Origin: Bacteroidales bacterium
GTDB lineage: Bacteria; Bacteroidota; Bacteroidia; Bacteroidales; UBA932
Assembly (NCBI GenBank): GCA_024695285.1
Contig: JAILIM010000014.1
Span: forward strand, 1 to 28,432
Direction: 5' to 3'
Length of the DNA stretch: 28,432 nt
Part shown: piece by piece, positions 15,440 through 22,723 of the stretch
Layout of the letters: each line of letters starts with the position of its first letter
Position numbering within the stretch: the stretch's first letter is position 1
Made by a program: the position numbers and the translations under genes
Notes under the pieces: generated by a model
Told to the model about the DNA's origin: nothing
The model's input: only the letters and a program-made list of their open reading frames with translations
Database searches by the model: none

Positions 15440-16980
15440 AGGACCGGCATGCGGTCGAGGAAGCGGTAGGAGGCGGCTTCGGAGATGTGGCGGAGGAGAA
15501 TGTCGGGGGAGCCTTCCAGGTCGGCGATGGTGCGGGCCACTTTGATAATTCGGAAGTAGGCGCGCATCGACAGGCCGAGATTGTCCATCAGCGAAATCAG
15601 CAGTCCGCTGCACTCGTCCGTGAGCGGGCAGAACCGCTCTATCTGCTTGTTGTTCATTTCCGAGTTGGTGAAGATTCCGGAGCCGTCGAAACGCCGTTTC
15701 TGGATATCACGGGCGGCTTCCACGCGCCTGGCCACCTCGGCGCTGCTCTCCTCCGCGTGCCCCTCCGCCTTGATACGGGCCAGGTCGGCGGGAGGCAGGC
15801 TGGGCACGAGAAGCTGCAGGTCTATCCTGTCCATCAACGGGCCGCTCAGTCGGGAAAGGTACGAGAGGCGCTGCGACGGAGTGCAGGTGCACCGGTCCCC
15901 GACGCCCCAGTAGCCGCACGGGCAAGGATTCGAGGCCAGCACAAGCATAAATGACGCGGGGTATTCCACCTTGGCCTTTAGCCTGGAAATCACCACTTTG
16001 CGGTCTTCCATCGGCCCCCGCAGGGCTTCGATGACGCTGCGCGGCATCTGCGCCGCCTCGTCCAGGAAGAGCACGCCGTTCTGGGCCAGGCTCACCTCCC
16101 CGGGCACTATGTTATCTCCGGCGCCGCCGCCTATGATGGCGGGAAGCGAGGCGGAATAATGCGGTGCGCGGAACGGCCGCCTGTCCATCAGCCCGTGCCG
16201 CAGGTTGCCCTTACCGGCTATGCTGAAAATCTTGGACGTGACCAGGCTCTCCTCACGGGTCATGGGCGGGAGAATGCCGGCCAGCGCCTTTGCAAGGGAG
16301 CTTTTTCCGCTGCCAGGCGGGCCGACCATGCAGATATTGTGTGCCCCTGCGGCGGCAATCTCCATCCCTCGCTTGACGCCACCCTGCCCGATTATGTCTC
16401 CGAAATCAGGAATGTCGGCACCAGGCCCGGCGCCGGGCGGCCCGGGACTGGTCAGGTACTCCGAGCAGTCTTCGCGCCCGGACAGGATACGGACCACGTC
16501 CCCAAGATTCTCTACCCCGTAGACGCGCGTGCCCTGCAGTTCGGCTGCTTCCTGGGCGGAACTCAGCGGCAGCACAATTCCGTCCAGACCCTCGCGTCCC
16601 ACCAGTTCGGCGACAGCCAACCCGCCCGGCACGTCCCGCACGCTCCCGTCCAGCCCCAGTTCGCCCATAAGCAGGAAACGCTCCGCCAGCGGCAGCTCGC
16701 ACTGCTCCGAGGCGGCGATAATCCCCACGGCAATCGGCAGGTCGTAGCCGCTGCCGTTCTTATGCACGTCCGCCGGTGCCAGATTGATGATGATACGCTT
16801 GCCTGGAATGTTGTAACCTATTGCTTGCAAGGCAGTTGTGGTGCGCAAAAGGCTTTCCTTGACAGCCACGTCCGCCAGGCCGACAAGATGTATCCCAATC
16901 CCTTTGTCGATGTGCGTTTCAACAGTCACGAGCGCGGCATCGATTCCCACGCACTTGGCTCCCAAAGTCCGTATCAGCAT
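15436..16980 (-). CDS. comM: ComM/YifB-family magnesium-chelatase-like AAA+ ATPase
   Basis: A 514-residue cytoplasmic ATPase. The N-terminal Lon-like (ChlI) domain is recognisable (LVGLADVAVKESLLR, IIINLAPADVHKNGSGYDLPIA, LMGELGLDGSVRDVPGGLA). The AAA+ core has Walker A GPPGSGKSS at residues 220-228, Walker B VLFLDEAAQM, and the zinc-type cluster NPCPCGYWGVGDRCTC. The C-terminal part (YFRIIKVARTIADLEGS) is typical. In other bacteria ComM is a helicase that promotes branch migration during natural transformation; the role in Bacteroidales is inferred from the family. Length matches the family at about 510 residues. Its ATG starts 1 nt after the stop of the upstream lipoprotein, implying translational coupling. 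The stop overlaps the convergent DUF2807 gene. Confidence 0.93.
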   Translation of the reverse strand: MLIRTLGAKCVGIDAALVTVETHIDKGIGIHLVGLADVAVKESLLRTTTALQAIGYNIPGKRIIINLAPADVHKNGSGYDLPIAVGIIAASEQCELPLAERFLLMGELGLDGSVRDVPGGLAVAELVGREGLDGIVLPLSSAQEAAELQGTRVYGVENLGDVVRILSGREDCSEYLTSPGPPGAGPGADIPDFGDIIGQGGVKRGMEIAAAGAHNICMVGPPGSGKSSLAKALAGILPPMTREESLVTSKIFSIAGKGNLRHGLMDRRPFRAPHYSASLPAIIGGGAGDNIVPGEVSLAQNGVLFLDEAAQMPRSVIEALRGPMEDRKVVISRLKAKVEYPASFMLVLASNPCPCGYWGVGDRCTCTPSQRLSYLSRLSGPLMDRIDLQLLVPSLPPADLARIKAEGHAEESSAEVARRVEAARDIQKRRFDGSGIFTNSEMNNKQIERFCPLTDECSGLLISLMDNLGLSMRAYFRIIKVARTIADLEGSPDILLRHISEAASYRFLDRMPVL

Positions 16981-16981
16981 A

Positions 16982-18160
16982 TCAATCCTCCGTTACCACC
17001 GACACCCCGGCCAGGAAGCCGTGCATCGCATATTTCCACTTCTTCCCCCTGTACGACAGATAAGGGTCGAGCGCCGGATTCCTGGGCGTCAGCACATATG
17101 CCAGGTCACCCCCTACAAAGCATGCGCAGTGCCGGTTGAAGAAGAAACTGTAGTCCCACTCCGGATCCGTCAGGTCTATGAAGCCGTACCGCGAACCGTC
17201 GGTGTAGAAATAATCCACGTTCCCCTTGATTTCCCGCACGGCGCCCACGGAACCTATACCGAACCCGCTCCCGGAAGCACCTTTATAAATCCCTACCACA
17301 GAGGGCGTTCCGTTATACATCAGCAGGCCCGCACCGCTCCATCCGATTGATTCTCCGCCCCTTATGTCGATGAAGTTGTTGCCGTACTTGAGCAGGGAGA
17401 CGCCGCCGTCGTTGTAGGCCTGCGCCACCACTCCTTCCATCTGCCGCACGTCCATATATTCCGCCGACGGCGAACTTGCCAGCAGTTCGGAAACCCCGTC
17501 CCGGACAATGTACACCGAACTCATGCCGTCCAGCACCGTCTGGTAGGCAAAACACACGGAGCCACGGTCTTCATACAGGGCCCCCGTCGGTCCGTATGTG
17601 TCACTGGCGAAGCTGCCGAACAACTGCCCCCTTTCGACTTTCATTGCCACCTCCCCGTTCCGGCGGTAGGTGAACCCGTGCGACTTCATCTCAATGCCCA
17701 GGGTGTGCAGCACCCCCTTCTTCATAAGTAAACCCTGCAGCAGTTCGGGCTCCGGCCAGCTGGCAATTGACCTGCCGTCCTGCTTCACCCAGGTGCCCTT
17801 CAGGTCCGAGTAATCCGTGAATAATGAACTGCCCAGCAAATGGTTACGGTGCGGCGATGCGCTGATGCCGTTGGCCGGGCCGGCGGGCAGGGTCAGTACC
17901 GGCACGGCACCCTTGAACACCTTCAGCGTGCACGCGACAGATCCAAAGGCAGTGTCGCGCTGCCAGTCATAGGAGGCCGGGAAGGTTATGGCGGACACAT
18001 AGAAAGTGGTGTCCTTGCGTCCCTTGGAAGGCCCTGTATCATCTTCGGATCCGCTCCGGCCGTCGTTTTCGTTTATTCTCGGGGTCCCCATCGGCAGCTC
18101 CGGATCCAGCAGGGAGCAGCCGGCAAACAACAGTAAAGAAATCAATGACGAAGTTTTCAT
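16982..18160 (-). CDS. Lipoprotein of unknown function coupled to comM
   Basis: A 392-residue protein that I do not recognise. It has a short lipoprotein signal (LLLFAGC, Cys15), followed by a low-complexity linker rich in charge (RINENDGRSGSEDDTGPSKGRKD). The body seems beta-rich with repeated strand-turn units ending in glycine and aromatic residues (SVYIVRDGVSELLASS, SLLKYGNNFIDIRGG, LLMYNGTPSVVGIYKG, VDYFYTDGSRYGFID). Such spacing recalls a beta-propeller or WG-like repeat, but no family can be named. It is preceded by its own promoter and ends 1 nt before the comM start, so the two are cotranscribed. A link to DNA uptake is tempting but unsupported; it may simply be an upstream passenger. 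Confidence 0.7.
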   Translation of the reverse strand: MKTSSLISLLLFAGCSLLDPELPMGTPRINENDGRSGSEDDTGPSKGRKDTTFYVSAITFPASYDWQRDTAFGSVACTLKVFKGAVPVLTLPAGPANGISASPHRNHLLGSSLFTDYSDLKGTWVKQDGRSIASWPEPELLQGLLMKKGVLHTLGIEMKSHGFTYRRNGEVAMKVERGQLFGSFASDTYGPTGALYEDRGSVCFAYQTVLDGMSSVYIVRDGVSELLASSPSAEYMDVRQMEGVVAQAYNDGGVSLLKYGNNFIDIRGGESIGWSGAGLLMYNGTPSVVGIYKGASGSGFGIGSVGAVREIKGNVDYFYTDGSRYGFIDLTDPEWDYSFFFNRHCACFVGGDLAYVLTPRNPALDPYLSYRGKKWKYAMHGFLAGVSVVTED

Positions 18161-18177
18161 GGCGTTGTAGTTTTCGG

Positions 18178-18208
18178 CAAAGGAAAGAAAAAGCCGCCGA
18201 AAAACAAC
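18178..18208 (-). promoter_or_regulatory. Probable promoter of the lipoprotein-comM unit
   Basis: On the minus strand, GTTG (18208-18205), 19 nt, then TTCCTTTG (18185-18178), one mismatch from TAnnTTTG, 17 nt before the ATG at 18160. Confidence 0.5.
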
Positions 18209-18260
18209 GCCAGCCGCAAGCGGCTCACGTCACTTTTTTACGATTTTTATAGAAATTGCT

Positions 18261-18286
18261 GATTTTTAAAGCCGCCTTTAAAAATC
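18261..18286 (-). terminator. Terminator of the sulfatase-tsaE-araD operon
   Basis: A perfect 11-bp inverted repeat (GATTTTTAAAG at 18261-18271 and its complement at 18276-18286, 4-nt loop) begins 3 bp after the araD stop, with A/T-rich sequence beyond it. The AT-rich stem is unusual for an intrinsic terminator. Confidence 0.65.
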
Positions 18287-18289
18287 TTG

Positions 18290-18979
18290 CTACTGATTCT
18301 TTTGGCCGTAGGTTGCTCCCGGGCCGTGCTTGCGGAAGAAATGCCTGTCTTCAAGGGCAGGGTCGCAGGAAGCCGAAGGGTTGATCTGCAGTGTCAGGAA
18401 GGCCATTTTGGCGACTTCCTCAAGAACTTTGGCGTGGTAGGCCGCTTCGCCTGGCGTGGCGCCCCAGGTGAAGGGGCCGTGGTTCCGTACCAGCACTCCC
18501 GGGGTGTGGGAGGGCTCCAGGTCGCGGAACCTGCTGGCAATGACATCGCCGACAGCCTTCTCATAATCCCCGGCGAGTTGCTCCTCTGTCAGGTTATCGG
18601 TGCACGGCACCGGGCCGCGGAAATAGTCGGCGTGGGTAGTGCCCAGGCAGGGAAGGTCCCTGCCGGCCTGAGCCCATGCGGTCGCATAGCTTGAATGCGT
18701 GTGGACTATACCGCCGATTTCCGGAAAAGCATTGTACAGTGCGACATGCGTAGGTGAGTCTGACGACGGCCGCAGCCGCCCCTCTACCACCTTCCCTTCG
18801 AGGTCGAGCACCACGAGGTCGTCTTCGGTCATGGATTCATATGGCACTCCGCTGGGCTTGATGACCACCAGCCCGCTCTCCCTGTCTATCCCGGAGGCAT
18901 TCCCCCAGGTGTAGAACACCAGCCCTTCCCGCACCAGGGCGAGATTGGCTTCCAATACTTGCTTTTTCAAATTCTGCAT
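18290..18979 (-). CDS. araD: L-ribulose-5-phosphate 4-epimerase
   Basis: A 229-residue class II aldolase-fold enzyme that converts L-ribulose 5-phosphate to D-xylulose 5-phosphate, linking arabinose use to the pentose phosphate pathway. The phosphate-binding N-terminus ([18 protein letters not shown]) and SSDSPTH with Asp74 are present. Zinc ligands can be read as His93 and His95 ([16 protein letters not shown]) and His167 ([10 protein letters not shown]). [13 protein letters not shown] is also characteristic. Its length equals that of E. coli AraD. It starts 5 bp after the tsaE stop and is the last gene of the sulfatase operon. The paralogues UlaF and SgbE have the same reaction, so the physiological sugar (arabinose or ascorbate/xylulose routes) is not proven. 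Confidence 0.93.
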   Translation of the reverse strand: MQNLKKQVLEANLALVREGLVFYTWGNASGIDRESGLVVIKPSGVPYESMTEDDLVVLDLEGKVVEGRLRPSSDSPTHVALYNAFPEIGGIVHTHSSYATAWAQAGRDLPCLGTTHADYFRGPVPCTDNLTEEQLAGDYEKAVGDVIASRFRDLEPSHTPGVLVRNHGPFTWGATPGEAAYHAKVLEEVAKMAFLTLQINPSASCDPALEDRHFFRKHGPGATYGQKNQ

Positions 18980-18984
18980 AGCGA

Positions 18985-19410
18985 TCAGTCCTCCCAGCTG
19001 ATGACGCGGGCGCCGTCGGGCCTTGGGTCTATGCGGACGCGGAGGGTCTCCTCCGGGAGGAGCTCCTCGACGTTCTCAGGCCATTCCATAAGGCACAGGG
19101 CGCCGCTGTCGAGGTAGTCGTAAAGGCCTATATCCAGGGCTTCCGCGGCCTTTTCAATGCGGTAGAAATCAAAGTGATACACCGGCTCTCCAGCCCTGGT
19201 CCGATACTCGTTCACTATTGCGAACGTGGGGGAACTGACCGCGTCCTCGCGCACGCCGAGTTCCTTGCAGAGAACCGTCGTGAAAGTGGTCTTGCCTGCG
19301 CCCATCGGGGCGTAGAATGCAATGAGTTCATGCCCTGCCGTCTCAGACAGGAACTGTCGCGCGGCCCTGGCCAGATCCGGCAGGCCGTCAATAATAATCT
19401 CGTGTTTCAA
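18985..19410 (-). CDS. tsaE: tRNA N6-threonylcarbamoyladenosine (t6A) biosynthesis ATPase TsaE
   Basis: A 141-residue cytoplasmic ATPase that assists TsaB and TsaD in making t6A37 on ANN-decoding tRNAs. The P-loop is APMGAGKTT (residues 34-42), with Ala in place of the usual first Gly. The family blocks [19 protein letters not shown] and [14 protein letters not shown] are all present. The start codon is TTG at 19410; it overlaps the sulfatase TGA as TTGA, and no other in-frame start upstream of the P-loop is plausible. A weak start directly on a sulfatase stop suggests that its translation depends on the upstream gene. Length is normal for the family. Confidence 0.95.
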   Translation of the reverse strand: MKHEIIIDGLPDLARAARQFLSETAGHELIAFYAPMGAGKTTFTTVLCKELGVREDAVSSPTFAIVNEYRTRAGEPVYHFDFYRIEKAAEALDIGLYDYLDSGALCLMEWPENVEELLPEETLRVRIDPRPDGARVISWED

Positions 19411-20957
19411 TCTGCTGCTACTGCTTCGGGAAAGGAAATCTTCGTCTCATATTTTGGGAAGCCGAGCACGGAAGGCTCGTGGCTTTCGCGCACGATTTCC
19501 CACATCCTGCTGATAATGTCGGGGTGTTCCGCCGCCACGTTCACGGACTCGCGCGGATCGGAGGAAAGATCGTAGAGTTCCATGTCCTGGTTGCCCTTGT
19601 TGGCCCTCTGAAGGAGTCCCTTCCACTGGCCGATGCGCACGGCAACCCATCCCTGGGCTCCGGGGAATTCCCAGTAGAGGTATTCGTGTTCCTGCTGCTT
19701 TCCGGGCTTGCCGCGGAGGATGGGGGCGAAGGAGATGCCGTCGTTCTCCGGAGCCTCTATGCCTGCCAGGTCGGCGAAGGTGGGCATCAGATCGGCGAAG
19801 AAGCCTATGTGGTCACATTTGGTTCCTTTGAGCCTGTCGCCCCAGGCCACCACAAACGGCATACGTATGCCGCCTTCGTGGAGCGAACTCTTGCCCCAGC
19901 CGGCCGCGCAGCAGAACGGACCGCCGCTGCGGAAGTACTCCATGGGCGAGTTGCCGTTATGGGCAGGGCCGTTGTCGGAGGTCACTATGAAGATGGTGTT
20001 GTCCCAGATGCCGAGCTCCTTGAGCTTCGCCACCAGCTTGCCCACCTGGGTGTCGATGTGGGTGACCATTGCTGCATAGGTGGCGTGGGGATAGCGGCTC
20101 GGGAGATACATTCCTCCGTGGGTGAGGGGCTCTTCATCGCCGAGTTTCTCCACGTAGTGCATCACCTCGTCGGCGGGAGCCTGCACGGCGCTGTGCGGCA
20201 CTGTGGTGGTCCACATCAGGAAGAAGGGGCCGCCGGCGTTGTCGCACACCCATTTCTCGAGCTTGTCGTACATCAGGTCGGGGCTGTAGAATTTGCCTCC
20301 ATAGCGCTCATAGCTTGCCGGGTCGCGGGGATCGAGCCCCTCGGGAAGAGGTTCGCCCTGCATCACCATTTCATTGCCCGTGGCGAACTTGGTGTCGTTT
20401 TCCCACAGGTGGGTGGGGTAGTAGCAGTGGGCGAGGGCCTGGCAGTTGAAGCCGTAGAAGTAGTCGAAGCCCATCTTGAGGGGCGTGGAGTCGCTGGCGG
20501 GGAAGCCGAGCCCCCATTTGCCCACCATTGCGGTCTTGTAGCCGGCCTCCTGCATCATCTTGCCGATGGTGGGGGTGCCTGCGAGCATAGGCTGCTGACC
20601 TTCCATCGTCTGGTCGAGGTAGAGGCCGTTCCATCCGCGGCCGTCGGTGGGGGTGTAGTGCTCTTTGTTGTGGCGTATCTGGCTGTGGCCCATGTGCTTG
20701 CCCGTCATTATGCAGCAGCGGGAAGGCGACGACAGCGGGGCGGCGGAATACATGTCGGTGAACAGTATTCCATTGGCTGCGAGGGCGTCGATGTTGGGGG
20801 TCTCGATCATTTCCTGGCCATAGCAGCCGAGGTCGCCGTAGCCAAGGTCGTCGAACATCAGGTAGATGATATTGGGTTTTTCCGGAACGGCTTTTCCGCC
20901 CGAGCATCCGCAGGCCGCCGCAGCGGCTGCAGTCAGCATCAGTTTATACGATTTCAT
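19407..20957 (-). CDS. Exported Ser-type S1 sulfatase
   Basis: A 516-residue sulfatase of the alkaline-phosphatase superfamily. An N-terminal hydrophobic Ala-rich stretch ends in AAACGC, so lipidation at Cys16 or Cys18 is likely. NIIYLMFDDLGYGDLGCYG (about residues 30-48) supplies the metal-binding aspartates. The maturation motif is SSPSR at 76-80, so the formylglycine would come from Ser76; serine-type sites depend on an anaerobic sulfatase-maturating radical-SAM enzyme, which is not in this window. Further marks are MVGKWGLG, TSDNGPAHNG and KSSLHEGGIRMPFVVAW. It would remove sulfate from a glycan or other ester. First gene of the sulfatase-tsaE-araD operon; divergent from the symporter gene. 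The sulfated substrate cannot be read. Confidence 0.93.
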   Translation of the reverse strand: MKSYKLMLTAAAAAACGCSGGKAVPEKPNIIYLMFDDLGYGDLGCYGQEMIETPNIDALAANGILFTDMYSAAPLSSPSRCCIMTGKHMGHSQIRHNKEHYTPTDGRGWNGLYLDQTMEGQQPMLAGTPTIGKMMQEAGYKTAMVGKWGLGFPASDSTPLKMGFDYFYGFNCQALAHCYYPTHLWENDTKFATGNEMVMQGEPLPEGLDPRDPASYERYGGKFYSPDLMYDKLEKWVCDNAGGPFFLMWTTTVPHSAVQAPADEVMHYVEKLGDEEPLTHGGMYLPSRYPHATYAAMVTHIDTQVGKLVAKLKELGIWDNTIFIVTSDNGPAHNGNSPMEYFRSGGPFCCAAGWGKSSLHEGGIRMPFVVAWGDRLKGTKCDHIGFFADLMPTFADLAGIEAPENDGISFAPILRGKPGKQQEHEYLYWEFPGAQGWVAVRIGQWKGLLQRANKGNQDMELYDLSSDPRESVNVAAEHPDIISRMWEIVRESHEPSVLGFPKYETKISFPEAVAAD

Positions 20958-20991
20958 AATATGTGTATTAGCATAGCAATATTCGCAATTA

Positions 20992-21023
20992 TTTGTTGAT
21001 TCTCCAAATATTCGTTAATTTTG
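20992..21023 (+). promoter_or_regulatory. Bacteroidetes-type promoter of the symporter operon
   Basis: TTTG (20992-20995), 20 nt, TAATTTTG (21016-21023): a full consensus match. It implies transcription from about 21030 and a leader of about 107 nt before the ATG at 21137. The sulfatase promoter must lie in the same 179-bp gap, but no full consensus is visible on that strand (AATATTTG, the complement of 21004-21011, is the nearest). Confidence 0.8.
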
Positions 21024-21029
21024 CTAACA

Positions 21030-21136
21030 ATGATTCTGTGGCGGTGCAGCCCCCCGGGGCCCGTAAAACATGGGGAAAAGCCCCTCCGGGGAGTGCCCGT
21101 CCGCCGAAGAGACAGAATGAACCAAAACAAACCAAT
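21030..21136 (+). promoter_or_regulatory. Long structured 5' leader of the symporter mRNA
   Basis: The leader contains GC-rich pairings (CCCCGGGG near 21053-21061; GGGG 21072-21075 with CCCC 21081-21084). A 38-codon open frame runs from the ATG at 21030 to a TAA at 21144-21146, overlapping the symporter start by 10 nt in another frame. No known riboswitch is recognised. Confidence 0.4.
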
Positions 21137-22723
21137 ATGGCAGTAATTGACTGGTTAATCGTCGCCCTGTTCCTTGGTGCCCTAGTCACCATCGGCTACC
21201 TTTTCTCCCACAAAAACAAGAACATAGAGGACTACTTCGTCGCCGGACGCTCGATGCCCGGATGGCTCGTGGCTATCGCAGCCACGGGCACTACCATCAG
21301 CGCAGGCACCTTCGTGGGCTCCCCGGAGCTTGGTTTCAACACCAACCTGACCTATGTCCTGAACCTCCTGGGTTCGATTTTCGGCGGCATCCTCGTGGCT
21401 GCGCTGATACTCCCGAAGCTCTATAACGCCAAGACCATCACCATCTACGGCTTCATCGGCGACCGCTTCGGCGAAGGATCCAAGCAGGCCAACTCGGTGA
21501 TGTTCCTCATCGGCCAGCTGCTGACCAGCGGCAGCCGCCTCTTCATCGCCGCCATCGCCATCAGCGTCATCGCCTTCGGCAGCATACAGTTCCAGTTCAT
21601 GGTCTGGAGCATCATAATCCTCGGCGTCGTCTCGACCTTCTACACTATGATGGGCGGCATCAAGGGCCTGCTCTACATCGACACCTTCCAGACCCTGCTG
21701 ATGATCTTCACCGGTGTGGTGGGCCTCGTGCTCGTGGCCTGCGACCTGGGCGGCATCAGTCTCCGGGAGGTCTGGGAGACCCTGACCACGAACGGAATGG
21801 TCAAGTCTCCTGCGGCCGCTGGCGTGGCCCCCGGCATTGCAGCGGACGGCACCCTGACCGGCTGGGTCCCGGGCAGCAAGGTCCAGATGTTCGACCCCAG
21901 TATCGATTTCAGCAAGCCCTACACCATCATCGGCGGTATGATAGGAGTGGCGTTCTTCAAGATAGCCCAGTACACCACCGACCAGGAGTTCGTGCAGCGC
22001 CAGCTCGCCTGCAAGGACGTCAAGAAGGCCGGCGGCTCCCTTGTGGCATCCCAGTTGCTCGCCCTCCCCGTGGTGCTTATCTTCCTCTGTATCGGACTCT
22101 TGCTCTATGTGAAGTACATCCACGATCCGCAGGCGGACGGGGCCCTCAGCGCGGCATTCTTCACCGACGCGCGCGACGTGTTCCCTCAGTACATCAAGAA
22201 CCATATCCCCGTGGGCGTGCGCGGCCTGATGATCACCGGCCTGCTCGCAGCGGCCCTTTCGAGCTTCAACTCCGCCATCAATTCGATGGCCTCAAGCTTC
22301 GTTGCCGACCTGTATCTTCCGCTGCGCGCCAGGCGCGGCAAGGCCGTCAAGAGCGACAAGGACCAGATTGCCTCCTCCCGCTGGATGGTGGGCCTCATGG
22401 GCATGTGCCTCACCGGCTTCGCCATCGTGACCTGCGTGATGCAGCAGAGCAGCGGCCTCAATCTCGTGGACTTCGCCACCGGCATCATGTGCTTCGCCTA
22501 TGCCGGTATGATCGGTGTCTTCCTGACCGCCATATTCACCAAACGCGGCAACAAGGCCAGCGTGCTGGCCGCCCTCGTGGTCGGCGCCCTCATAATTATC
22601 CCGCTGATGTTCCAGAAGGAGTTCTTCGGCCAGTCCTACATCGCCTGGACCTGGTGGTGCCCCATCGGCGGACTCGTGTCCACTCTTGTATGTATGCTCG
22701 GTAAACCTAAAACCGTAAAGTGA
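21137..22723 (+). CDS. Sodium/solute symporter (SSS family)
   Basis: A 528-residue inner-membrane transporter with about 13 hydrophobic segments. The N-terminus (IDWLIVALFLGALVTIGYLF) is followed by the hallmark DYFVAGRSMPGWLVAIAATG and SAGTFVGSPELGF. MMGGIKGLLYIDTFQTLLM and LLAAALSSFNSAINSMASS match SSS transport-core helices. The family co-transports sugars, sialic acid, inositol, proline or similar solutes with Na+; the substrate here is unknown. The start at 21137 is preferred to an in-frame upstream ATG at 20993, which lies inside the promoter. The stop overlaps the GTG of the phosphoesterase gene (GTGA). A sugar or polyol released by the neighbouring exported enzymes is a reasonable guess only. 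Confidence 0.93.
   Translation: MAVIDWLIVALFLGALVTIGYLFSHKNKNIEDYFVAGRSMPGWLVAIAATGTTISAGTFVGSPELGFNTNLTYVLNLLGSIFGGILVAALILPKLYNAKTITIYGFIGDRFGEGSKQANSVMFLIGQLLTSGSRLFIAAIAISVIAFGSIQFQFMVWSIIILGVVSTFYTMMGGIKGLLYIDTFQTLLMIFTGVVGLVLVACDLGGISLREVWETLTTNGMVKSPAAAGVAPGIAADGTLTGWVPGSKVQMFDPSIDFSKPYTIIGGMIGVAFFKIAQYTTDQEFVQRQLACKDVKKAGGSLVASQLLALPVVLIFLCIGLLLYVKYIHDPQADGALSAAFFTDARDVFPQYIKNHIPVGVRGLMITGLLAAALSSFNSAINSMASSFVADLYLPLRARRGKAVKSDKDQIASSRWMVGLMGMCLTGFAIVTCVMQQSSGLNLVDFATGIMCFAYAGMIGVFLTAIFTKRGNKASVLAALVVGALIIIPLMFQKEFFGQSYIAWTWWCPIGGLVSTLVCMLGKPKTVK

Noticed and set aside
19407..20957. Sulfatase inactivated by loss of the catalytic cysteine
   Set aside because: The motif SSPSR is the known serine-type variant, which is matured to formylglycine by the anaerobic sulfatase-maturating enzyme, so inactivity is not implied.
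19479..20999. Plus-strand open frame (about 506 codons) opposite the sulfatase
   Set aside because: The sulfatase on the other strand has all catalytic motifs; the antisense product is low in recognisable structure.
20993..21136. N-terminal extension of the symporter
   Set aside because: The start at 20993 is inside the -33 element and the extra 48 residues are not part of the SSS family; translation is expected from 21137.
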